A DNA stretch of 64,000 nucleotides from Clavulina sp. PMI_390 (taxonomy: Eukaryota > Basidiomycota > Agaricomycetes > Cantharellales > Hydnaceae), in assembly GCA_015039315.1 (NCBI GenBank), contig WIDE01000043.1, positions 54,941-118,940 of the forward strand. Reading direction: 5' to 3'. A model generated the notes under the pieces. It was not told where the DNA came from, ran no database searches, and worked only from the letters and a program-made list of their open reading frames with translations. Both the position numbers and the translations under genes were made by a program. This document shows positions 54,365 through 64,000 of the stretch, piece after piece (the first letter of the stretch is position 1; each line of letters opens with the position of its first letter).

Positions 54365-56243
54365 CTACCGGTGCTTCTTAGCCTCGACTTTCTCGTCGTC
54401 TTCCTCGCCCTCGTCATCTGACCTCTCATCCGCAACCACTCCAGTCCACAATATCCTGAATAGTACCCTCCAGATGAGGAAGTACCAGACTATTATAAGA
54501 TAACTAGTCAGCGTGAACCTCGCGATGTGATATCAGAGTCGGACAGGACGCACAAAGATTAACGATCTGTAGGAGGAGAATCGGCACGAAGATTTGGTAT
54601 TTCATCCACCAAACCATCCATATTCCCTTGAGAGGCTCGAAACCTCTCGCTTCCATGCTGTAAATGCGGGATGAAACGAGAATTGAGTAAACAATGTGAA
54701 CGGAGGGATAGACCACGCAAACGAGTAAGAAGCGTACGGGATGAGCTCGAACTCGTTCCAGACGGATATAAGGATCCGGATGTTGAGGTAGTGTCGGAGG
54801 TACGTCCAGATGGGGATGAAGATTGCAAATGCAATTGTCGATGTCAAATCGAGATCGAGATAGTTGAGCAGTTTCGCATTCTACTCAGCAAAAGATGACC
54901 GCGTCAGAAAGTGCGACTAAACACAAAGCGCGTCTGAGGGATATTTACCGCAAAGAAAGCGTCCGAAACGTCCATCGTGATGAAAATCGCATTTCCGATC
55001 CGCGTCAGATTGACCGTATAGCTCCAACCCACAAGCCAAATCGTGACCAAGTGGTGGATGACGAGCTCCCTGAAATCCTTCCGCGGCTTCTCGAGGCCCG
55101 AGACCATTATAATGAGTTGCTGGATCCAGTATGAGAGCTGCATGAGGTAGTAACGCTTCATGAGGGGCGTCATGCGCCAGTGAGGATAGTCGAGCCAGAA
55201 CTGCGAGGTCTGGTAGAACCAGGTGGGTTGTTGTGTCATCACATACTGGTTAAAGCATGGAGAAATCGTTTTGTAAGTGAGAAGAGCCACTCGAGGCATC
55301 ATGTAAAGCTAGTAACAACGTACCAGCCCCAGGCTCCCGAAGAACCCAAAGTACACAATTGCGTAGCCTTGCTCACCAAACCTATCGAATTTGGACTTTT
55401 TGAGCCGGAAGTATCTCCCCAATGGGTGGAAGACATGGAGAACAAGGGATTGGCGGACAAAGGACCAGATGATGATATAGTAGCCTATGAAGAGGAGATC
55501 CTACCAATACGTCAATCTAGCATGCTCGACTCTGGGGGCAACAAAAGAGACCATGAACTCACTAGAGGTCCTTTCCCGTATCGTGGGTCTTCAGCCGTGG
55601 AGTCGGGGAGCAGATAGGATATGAAGATTAACGGGTTGAAGGGATTGGTGAGGGTACCTCCCCCGTATGGAGTATATGCAGCGATGAGCGGTGTGACAAC
55701 CTCCCAATTTGCCCACAGAACAAGAACGGCGGCGAGAAGTTTGAATGAAGAGGCTAGATCAAGGTAAAACAGCCAAATATTTTTTGTATGAATAGTGGCA
55801 TCAGCACACGAAGGAGCAAGGTCGAAGATACCAACGTACCGGGAACAGTCAGCCACCTCATAGTTCTGATATCGTGCCATATTCCCGAGCCTCCAGCTGT
55901 CGTTGTTGTTGACTTGTTTTTGGGAGCCCGTGTGGCGGGCGGCGATCCTGTCCCATTGCTTGACAACAAACCAGCGTCGTTCAAAAGAACCCCTCAGACA
56001 GTCAGCTGGAGAACAGAAAGCATGAAAAATAGCGTGAGGCCCACCTATTGTGCTCAGAAACGAACGAGCCCGTCAAATGGTGGCGAGGGTCAGACCTGTA
56101 GCGCATACACATCAGCTTCCAGCGAGCATCACAAGATTGCGCGCGGAATGCCTCGGAACGCGACTCAACTCGATTTCTTGTAGCCTTTCAGACACTGATG
56201 GCCCTCTGGCGCGCTTTCGCTGCTGTGGTGAGGTTGCGGACAT
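54365..56243 (-). CDS. LAG1: LAG1-type ceramide synthase, paralogue A
   Basis: Nine exons: complement(join(54365..54489, 54554..54657, 54738..54880, 54949..55245, 55324..55500, 55563..55753, 55840..55958, 56045..56095, 56170..56243)), 426 aa. Multipass ER enzyme that N-acylates sphingoid bases. The TLC (Lag1p) domain shows FGEQGYAIVYFGFFGSLGL, HHLVTIWLVGWSY with the paired His and MDVSDAFFANAKLLNY with the conserved Asp. An acidic C-terminal tail follows (ERSDDEGEEDDE). The N-terminus has the DPRHHLTGSF motif just before a Thr/Ser/Pro linker. Exon 2 and the odd first donor were placed by comparison with paralogue B. Confidence 0.88.
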
Positions 56244-56659
56244 CCCGGTATGTGGAAGGGAGAAGGAGGATTTGCCGATGCGGGACCGGGCGCCGAGGCG
56301 CCGAGATGTGCCACACCTACTTCCAAAATTGTAGAAAACTTTGGGGACCTCAGAGACTTTGGTAGTATTCGGTAGAATAAGGTTGGGTACCGGTGTGATT
56401 ATCATTAAGATTAGGGAGAAATAGATAAATCGCAGACAACCACATCTCACTAGCGCAGCACAGCACATAGCGCGAAGAACCAGGATACGAGCAACCAAGA
56501 GCAAGTAAACGTAACCTATCATCCAAAATCCGAACCAGTCCAACGTAACACAGCGTTAACATCATGCAAACTCGTCGCTCTGCACTCTCCTCCTCGATCC
56601 AAACGCAAGTGATCGAATGACGGACTAGCTGGCATTCTACATGCATCTCCCCACTAACT

Positions 56660-58587
56660 TCACTTCTGCTTCTTCGACTCCCTCTTGGGCGCAGCTCCCT
56701 CGTCCTCTCCGTCATCTTCATCATCAGAACGCTCGTCAGCGACAATCCCCTTGAAGAGAATCCGGTACAGGATGCGCCAGATGAGGAATGACCAGACTAC
56801 ATCAGAACAATAGGTCAGTGGATCATGTACAACGAGGCAGAGGCGAAGCACAAAAAAAACGTACAGAGGTTGACGAACTGAAGGAGCAGGATGGGTATGA
56901 AGATCTGGTACCTCATCCACCATACCATCCAGATACCTTTGGCAGGCTCAAAGCTTCGTGCGCTCATTCTAGAAATGCAAAGAGATAGGGCCAGAGCCGT
57001 GTTGAGTCAGTAGGCGTAGACAAAACGAGATTGGGGGTCGGGACGTACGGGATGAGGTCAAACTCGTTCCATACGGAAATGAGAATCCTGATATTGAGGT
57101 AGTGCCTCATATACGTCCAAATGGGGATGAAGATTGCAAAGGCAATGGAAGAGGTCAGCTCGAGACCAAGGTAGTTGAGGAGTTTCGCGTTCTACATGAA
57201 AGAAATCGAGCATGGAGTGAAGAGATGGATGAGTCTACACGAAGTGAGCCGAGTTGGGAGAGAAAGTGACGCACCGCCAAGAACACATCAGACACATCCA
57301 TGGTCAAGAAGATCGCATTCCCAATATACGTCAAGTTGACGCTGTAGCTCCAACCGACCAGCCAGATCGTAACAAGATGGTGAATGACGAGCTCAGTAAA
57401 GTCCTTGCGCGGCTTCTCGAGGCGGAGAATAAGAACAATGAGCTGCTGGATCCAGTACGCGAGTTGCATGAGGTAGTAGCGCTTGATGAGGGGGGTCATT
57501 TGCCAGTGGGGGTACTCGATCCAAAAGTGCTCGGTCCGGTACCACCAGGTGGGCAGTTGCGACATCACGTACTATACATTCAATGCGCATTATGTGCATG
57601 GGTGGAGCGGAGGGAAATGAAGAGGCGGGGTCAGTCAGTATCGTTCCGCAGAGTATATTGGCTGTGACTGCGGTGCGGGGGAAGGAATTGAATATGAGAA
57701 TAAATGACTGTTACTCACAATACCAAGACTGCCGAAGAACGAGAAGTAGAGAAGGGCATATCCTTGCTCGCCGAAGCGGTCGAGCTTGGCGGATTTCTTG
57801 ATACCGAGCCTTCTTGCCAAGGGACGCAAGATATGGAGAGTGAGGGATTGACGGACGAAAGACCAAACGATGACGTAGTAGAGAAGGAAGAGCAAGTCCT
57901 GCGCAAACGACCCCGGATTAGCAGATGCCGGAGAGGAAGATGTATGTTGGGTGAATCAAACGTACCAAAGGACCCTTGGCATACTTTGGTGCATCAGCTG
58001 GTGAGTCTGGTATCCGGTAGGAGATGAATATCAAGGGGGCGAAGGGGTTTGCTAGATCTGGTGCGACGAATGGTGTTATGAGCTCCCAGTTCGCCCACAT
58101 AACAAAAACAATCCCGAGGAGTTTCAGAGAGCTCACTGTGGTGAAGCAAAAAGATCAGGAATGTTCGGCATTTGTTTCAGAAGTGAAAATTCTGGGAAAC
58201 TTACGTGGAACAGTCATCCAGCGCATTGTGACGATGTCGTGCCATAGTCCACTAGGAGCTTGTGTCTGACGCGTTGGGGAGGAGAATTTTGATGGCAGTG
58301 GGGTGGGCGGCTCGCTGGGGACGGCAGCGCGATTTTTATTAAATAATTAGCCGTTCAGTCTAATGCGAAAGTGACGCTGTACCATACCTGCCAGGAACGA
58401 ATGGTCCAGCGAGGTGGTGTGCTGGGTCGGTTCTAAGTTTAGATAAATGCGTTAGGGTGAGCAGGAGAGAAAGAAACTCGAGGAGACTGGTACAACAAGT
58501 AAAGATACGCAACTCGATAGCATGCAGTGCTTCGGAAACAGAAGCACCTCGTGGCCGCCGGCCTTCGCGTTTCGCAGCGTTAGACAT
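56660..58587 (-). CDS. LAG1: LAG1-type ceramide synthase, paralogue B
   Basis: Nine exons: complement(join(56660..56796, 56865..56968, 57049..57191, 57275..57571, 57719..57898, 57966..58135, 58205..58314, 58388..58432, 58514..58587)), 419 aa; phases identical to paralogue A. Motifs: DPAHHLAGPF, GLWHDIVTMRW, FGEQGYALLYFSFFGSLGI, IHHLVTIWLVGWSY with the active-site His pair, MDVSDVFLANAKLLNY, and an acidic/basic tail (DDEDDGEDEG, KRESKKQK). The C-terminal DERSDDE matches paralogue A. As in yeast, where LAG1 and LAC1 are duplicates, the pair may divide acyl-chain preference, but that cannot be read here. The genes are in direct tandem, about 0.4 kb apart. Confidence 0.9.
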
Positions 58588-59594
58588 TGTGTGCGTGCGC
58601 TGTCCAAGTGGCAACTGACGTCGGGCTCGGGCGCTCGACAACCCAAAACGGTGTTTGTTCTTGTTTATTTCCTTTCCGGGACACCCCAAAGTTCCCACGC
58701 TAGGTCGCCTCCTCGATGCCTGCCGCCCTGAACCACCCGACAACAAGATCATCGTGTTTGAGAATTTGTGCCTAGAAAGCACTACATATGCTTTGTTAGA
58801 ACGCTGAGATTGGCATGAATGCACAGGAAGGCCGCAAATCGAGCTTGTTCAGACATCTTTCTGCCCCCAATCCGCTGGCGGCCCTCCGACACTGCCTGCA
58901 GCGGCCACATGCTCGCTGTGCGCGCTAGTACCGTGTCAACCCCTTGACGAGCCGCGATTCTCTAGTCAATGCATCGCTCAAGTTTTTGCTGTCCCACCTC
59001 CCTTCTAAGAATGACTCGGCTGTGCACTGGTCTGTGAAGCAACTGAATAGGAGATTAGCCCTTCCGCATGGATCTTCCTCAACAGAGTGGCCCTCGAGAG
59101 TGGCGACAGCACAGGAAAGGCGCCCTGCGTCCGAGTAGAAACTCTTATACACTACTGGGATGAGTGTTCTTATCGTCGCCTACTTAAGATCCCTCGATTG
59201 TCCCCATGACACCGCCCATCACCCTCCTCACCGACGAGGACGTGTTCCAACGCGGAACCGGCTCCTCCAACGGGTTAAGCGGTATGGCCACAGCCAACGG
59301 GTTCCACTATTTGATTTCCGCTCCCCGATCGAGACTTCGGTAGGTTCAACTTTTTGATCATGTGCGTTGCCAGCACTGTAGCTGTTCGCTTGCATCATGC
59401 ATCGTGTACCTTGCAATCTCCAAACCACCGCAGCGCCTTTTCATGCTGATTCCTCCTTCGATCCCTGCGGTTTCTATGCCCCATATTGTGGAAAGGCTTC
59501 GAGGTCTGCACTGGTAATATCAAAGTGATATTTGTGTCGCCTCTACTACATGCCCCCGCGTGCTGTGCTGTTTTTGGCCCCCACTCCGCAAGGA
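58588..59594. other. Intergenic
   Basis: Promoter of ceramide synthase B and the upstream region of the next gene. Open frames at 58925..59152 and 59160..59357 show no motif. Confidence 0.5.
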
Positions 59595-59605
59595 TATATT
59601 TAAAG
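59595..59605 (+). promoter_or_regulatory. TATA-like element
   Basis: TATATTTAAAG about 180 bp before the ATG at 59786; pyrimidine-rich sequence follows. Confidence 0.4.
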
Positions 59606-59785
59606 GGCTGTCATTTATCCTCCCGCTCTCTCCTATTCTTGATTTTCCTCCGTTTTCCCCTTCCGTCCTTCGACGACGAGAGCGTTTTGCATTACCAGAC
59701 TTTGCGAACTTTGTTCTCACCCTCTCCCATAACCCACAACTCCATCACCAAACTTTTTCCTTTCAGGGCCTCAACTCAAACCACA

Positions 59786-61014
59786 ATGCCTTCAAGCCCT
59801 TCCTCGTCGTCGTCCGCTACCTCCTCGCCAACCGCAAATACCGCGTCGACCCCCGCTCTCCCTCGTATCTCCCAAACACCTGCTAGTCTCATCGAATTCA
59901 CCCTCACAGACCTCTGGGCCTACGTCTCGGAACACGAGGCACTGCAGCGCGCGGAGATCGTATCCATCGAGCGCTACGCCATCGTCGGCGCCACCAATTC
60001 AACTTCAACTTCTGCCCTGTCCCCGACGTTTCACCCTCATCCTCGTCATGGGTTTCAGAGATCCACATCCTTCGCTGGGGAGTCGAGCATGTGCCGCTTC
60101 CTCGTGTTGGAGCTGAAGCGGTGCAATAGGAAGCCAGTGTGGCTGAGGATTACAAGGAGAAGGACAAAGAAGGATTCGCGCGCCCGCGCTGGTGGCCGAC
60201 AAAGTCCAGTAGGGGCTTTCCTGTCGAACATCTTGCACGGCCTTGGGTTCGACTCGCGCAACACCGAATGGGAGATACAAGACAGGGTACGTGAAACAAC
60301 ATAGGGTTTCATGCCCCCCCCCCCCCTCCTATGTGCCAAGACTCATCGCTTTCACCTCCTTTTAGGCTATTATGACCGCCAAGAAACCACTCCTCACACA
60401 TACGGGCTTCCTTGAGGAACAGCACACGTTCCCTCCAGCCTCGCGGCCAACACTCAAGGCCCTCTCTCAACTCTCCACGGCTATCACGCAAGAGCTGGAG
60501 AATTATCGGACATGGCCAGTAAGTGCTGTTCCATTAGGGCAATGCGCAATGAATGGACTCTAACTTAGCCTGTGTTCTCTCACAGGAGACGAATTGGCTT
60601 TTCTGCTCGCTGATTGAGGAACATCTTCACAGCTCAGGGTCCGCTTCACTGCCACCTCCCCCGACTGTCTCCGTCTCCACCTCAACTCAGCGCAAAAAAT
60701 GCACGTCCACCGCTGGGTCGAATGCGCGCCCTGGCTCATGGTTTGCCGAACTTCAGGACGATCGCGCGAAACAGATTCGTGCACGGGTTGCACAATTCCA
60801 GTCAACTAATACTACTACCTCCGCCACCGCCACCGGCACTGTCACCACCACAAACATGGGCGCTCTCAGGGATATCAAATCAAAGACCCCGGAAGATAGG
60901 CTCCCCACGTACGACGAGGCCATGAACAAATCTCGTGGACTTCGTATGTTGAGTGGGGAGTGCAGTTCCGATTCCGAATCGGATTCTCACGAGGACTCAG
61001 ACGCCGAAGCGTAA
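59786..61014 (+). CDS. Uncharacterised fungal protein with acidic C-terminus
   Basis: Three exons: join(59786..60286, 60366..60518, 60586..61014), 360 aa. Ser/Thr/Ala-rich N-terminus, then a domain with SLIEFTLTDLWAYVSEHEAL and IERYAIVG, CRFLVLELKRCNRKPVWLRI, and LRALSQL-type helix (PTLKALSQLSTAITQELENY), ending with NWLFCSLIEEHL. In related basidiomycete proteins this last motif is usually N(C/W)W(F/W)C, which gives the domain a recognisable look, but no function is known to me. C-terminus: a Pro/Thr linker, DRLPTYDEA (a PY-like motif) and SSDSESDSHEDSDAEA. The first intron contains a run of twelve or more C residues near 60317. Confidence 0.72.
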
Positions 61015-61729
61015 CAGAATCCCGCATGGAGCACGGAACACGGAGCAGAAAAGACGAACATGGCGGAGAAAGGGCGATGACAGCCCGGAGCATGTCCTCC
61101 CCCTCCCCGTCTCATCACATCACATCCCATCACAGCACCACATAACCTTGCCACGATGCGTACACGTTCCTGGCCATATCTATCCCAAACCAGCCACCCC
61201 CTCTTTCGTTATTTTCGGTCAGGCGTTCCGTTGCGTTTGGGGGGCCGGAATGTTTTGATATTTTGATTTAAAACAATTTACCACCTGTGCCGGTGCCCGG
61301 CCCATCATTAGGAGTATTTTCCTCACGCTTATGAAGCTTCCTTACGACCCTCCCCGCGTTTGGCGGTACGATCATATTATGGCACGTCGTATGCAGTATA
61401 GGTACATTTCTTGATGATTTGGGTACGATGACGAATATATATACCCAGGAGACAGTTGTCTCTTTTCGTTCGTTGATCGTGTTTCTTGAAAGAAGATCCT
61501 AAACCCTTTCCCGCGTTTGTTTCAGCGCCCACATAGCCACTCAATTTTCACAATTTTTGTGTTGTGAGAGACTTGTATTCTCACAAATTGTTAAATTCGG
61601 TTGTATGGTCACGTGTTCAGCGGTGTTGACTACGAATTGGACCGACGTCGACGTCGCGGCTTGAATTTTGTTGAAACAGCAACCCCTCAACTTAACAAGT
61701 TGAACCGCGTTTCGCGTGTTGTCACGAGC
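61015..61729. other. Intergenic
   Basis: 3' flank of the previous gene and promoter of the sixth F-box gene. An open frame continues upstream of 61730 in phase with that gene but without an ATG before 61730. Confidence 0.5.
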
Positions 61730-63362
61730 ATGGCTCCATCCGTGGATGTGAAAATCGACTTGTCTGCGCTGTCAACTCAAGTCGATGCCATGGTTGCTTC
61801 ACTAAACGCGTTGATACCATCCGAACTTCCTAATATTCTGCAACTTGGTCGCGCGGAGCAAGCCAACCATAAAGCCGGCCTTGCCAGTCACATCGCGCGG
61901 CTTGATCAAGTCCACGACCAATTTCAAGCTGTTATGCAGAAGGGCCTCTCGGCCGTAGCTAGGCTACGAAGCAGAATCAATGCTGCTCGCTCGCCAATCT
62001 ACATTCTGCCCGTGGAGACTATATCGGAAATATTCCAATTGGTTGCTACCGAGGACACAGAGGACGATTTTCTTTCCAGTAAACATCAACCCGACGGCGT
62101 CCTTCGGCTCTCTCTTGTCTCAAGTGCTTGGCGGTCCATAGTCCTGGGCTGTGTAGACTTCTTCACAGCTTCTCCCAACTGGAACCTGTGGCCACTTTGG
62201 CTTTGTCAAGAATGGTACAGCCGGTCTCACGACCGGCTAGTAACAATTAGTCTCGACTATGACTTACTGACTGCAACCCATAACAAGAGGAGTAGCTCCA
62301 AGGTATTTCATGCCATATCAAAGCTAGCCCCTCGGACTGGATCTCTGACTGTCCATGGGCCTGCTGACGACACGGACGCAGTCCATAATCTCATCTCAAA
62401 TCCACAACTTCTTTCCCTATCCCACTTAACACTCCTTCACTTTACCTTCCCCGTTATCCTCCCACCGAGCATTTGCTATAACCTCCGATCAATAAATCTC
62501 AGTAACAGTTCCATTGCACCCGTTTCTCCAGAATCAGGACCATACCAGTTTAACTCTCTGGAGCGCCTCCATGTTGTTTTCAGCCCGTATGCAGATCTCT
62601 TAACTCCTTGGGTATACATTGTGGATGCTGCTCCCAGAATATCCGAGCTTCAAGTGACTAGCACAGCTACTGAGGACGATGATCATCAGTTCCCTGTCCA
62701 TGAGTTTATTTACCAAGGGCCCAATAGCGCTCTTACTCTCCAAACTCTTGGCTTGGAAAACATCAACGTCAACGATGCTCATCTTGTTCTGGAGCATTGG
62801 GGATTTCCAAAACTGAAGCAAGCGACTTTTGACAACCTCTGGAGCCCTGATGGCAATTGGCACTGTGGGGCAACCTTCTCAGTGAGTATGCGATGGGCAT
62901 ATCTCGACCACGTTTTCCTGCTATACATGCAATTTGCAGGAATGTGTTCTAACCGATAACTGCTATTCTCAGCTCCTGAATCACGCGGCTCCCAATCTTA
63001 TTAGCCTTCAATTGATTGGCACTCAACAATGGATGAAAGCTGCTGTTAATGCTCTGATAGCAAATTTCGAAATACTCACACAGATTATGGACCTTACTTT
63101 AAAGAACTCTTACTTTGATTGGGCCACGCAGCCTCGAGACGGAAGCAGGATGGAGACGGAGCTGTTGGCGCTTGTGAAATTACGCCATTTCAAAAAGCTA
63201 ACACTCTATTTCCCCATCTTGGATGAAGTATTGCATGAGCTCAGGAAGCATGCGGATACAGTCGAGGTGCGCTTTTATACCATTATTCTCTCGGTACACT
63301 CTAAGTCATCAAACCGCCAGATAATCGAGTTTATCCTCTCAAATGCATCCCAACTCAATTAA
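61730..63362 (+). CDS. F-box-like protein 6
   Basis: Model join(61730..62881, 62940..63362), 524 aa. N-terminal helical region (about 90 residues with coiled-coil character) leads to SPIYILPVETISEIFQLVA, the F-box core in its Agaricomycete form, and LVSSAWRSIVLGC. The rest is leucine-rich. It belongs to a different subfamily from the 16-27 kb array (no RRRRRPF or EYPDVL motifs). A third intron may be present: GTGCGC..CCGCCAG (63266-63319, 54 nt, in frame either way) would shorten the tail. A 51-bp imperfect repeat follows the stop. Confidence 0.78.
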
Positions 63363-64000
63363 ACTGCCAGATAATTGAGTTCACCCTAAAATCGTAATCT
63401 CAGTTCACTACTACTTATCCAGCTTAGAATCGATCCTCTTACGTCTTTTGTATGTCCTCCTAGTTTGCCAGTTCTTGGAGGTGTTGGCGTTTATTGCGAC
63501 TTAGTCAGAAAGAATCAGTCCTTCTATTACTTCCTCTGAAGTGATCTTAGTGATACCTATGATTGAATTCCCAATATTCTGGGCCCATGCGACGCAGTCC
63601 CTAACTTCAACTGAACCAACTCCATCGCAGTCGTAAGCCTGGTTAGAAGATTGTTGGCCGCATTCGCCAGGTAATACGAGCTCAATATTGATGTCTCAAC
63701 ACCATTAGCAGTTTGTGTCAGGCGGACAGGCTGCACGGGGCGCGAGATATAGCTTTTCCATGGATACATATATTGAAGTATCTGGCCAAGCTAATGCATC
63801 TGCGGGCGGCGGGCGCTACACAAACGAACACCCTTAGTGCTTAAATCCCAAGTCGCAGCCTATTCGCCAATCAACTTACCCTGCACAATGCTGCAAGGGC
63901 TGACCAAACCAGTAGCCGGAGGATATGCATAGCAGTAAACTATCAAGGGCGTTCGTGAGTCATCATATCCCCGAGGGTTCGTAGTTTGGGGCTTCCGCGA
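63363..64000. other. Intergenic, right edge
   Basis: No gene recognised. The first ~30 bp repeat the CCAGATAAT(C/T)GAGTT string that ends the previous gene. Confidence 0.45.

Noticed and set aside
60310..60335. Poly-C run as a possible slippage or regulatory site
   Set aside because: It lies in an intron; simple homopolymers also occur near 1640 and 8580 without pattern.
1..64000. CRISPR arrays, rRNA or intact transposons
   Set aside because: No regularly spaced repeats, ribosomal sequence, transposase, integrase or reverse transcriptase motif was seen.

Overview
The window is nuclear DNA of a filamentous basidiomycete, most likely an Agaricomycete. Almost every gene is broken by short GT-AG introns (about 50-90 nt) with small exons. 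Gene content is typical of the group: a tandem array of F-box/leucine-rich genes, fungal wax-synthase-type MBOAT genes, a GH7 cellulase and a GH28 pectinase each with a CBM1 tail. A Rhizoctonia-like (Ceratobasidiaceae) origin fits the repertoire, but that is inference only. Exon coordinates were derived by hand from frame continuity, splice signals and paralogue comparison. Computed phases close for the models given, but none has been checked against transcripts.

Layout. 0-10 kb: three tandem wax-synthase-like genes on the minus strand (the first runs off the left edge), a relic of a further copy, and two microbial-type PARG (DUF2263) genes. The wax-synthase + PARG pair has been duplicated as a unit. 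The PARG of one unit is broken by an 8-bp deletion. 10-16 kb: a mitochondrial-type membrane protein, an LYR-motif protein and an intact GPI ethanolamine phosphate transferase 3 (GPI13/PIGO). 16-27 kb: five tandem F-box genes plus one relic, all on minus. The first two arose by a ~2.5-kb tandem duplication that also carried along the last ~120 codons of GPI13. 27-34 kb: a serine palmitoyltransferase small subunit (77 aa), a Ser/Pro-rich protein and a fourth, divergent wax synthase.

34-44 kb: a 13-exon, 1064-aa protein of unknown family with an internal repeat, followed by ~4.8 kb of gene-poor sequence with decayed fragments and a dispersed repeat. 44-49 kb: a secreted pair for plant cell-wall breakdown, a GH28 polygalacturonase and a GH7 endoglucanase-type cellulase, each ending in a Thr/Ser linker and CBM1. 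49-59 kb: a dense housekeeping block with 3-ketodihydrosphingosine reductase (TSC10), tubulin cofactor A, Mediator subunit 11, AP-1 sigma, and two tandem LAG1-type ceramide synthases. 59-64 kb: an uncharacterised acidic-tailed protein and a sixth F-box-like gene.

Functional themes. Three components of de novo sphingolipid synthesis lie within 31 kb (SPT small subunit, TSC10, two ceramide synthases), with TSC10 and the ceramide synthases within 9 kb of each other. The two CBM1 hydrolases are neighbours on the same strand. The rest of the notable biology is gene birth and death by local duplication. I found no tRNA, rRNA, CRISPR array or intact transposon.
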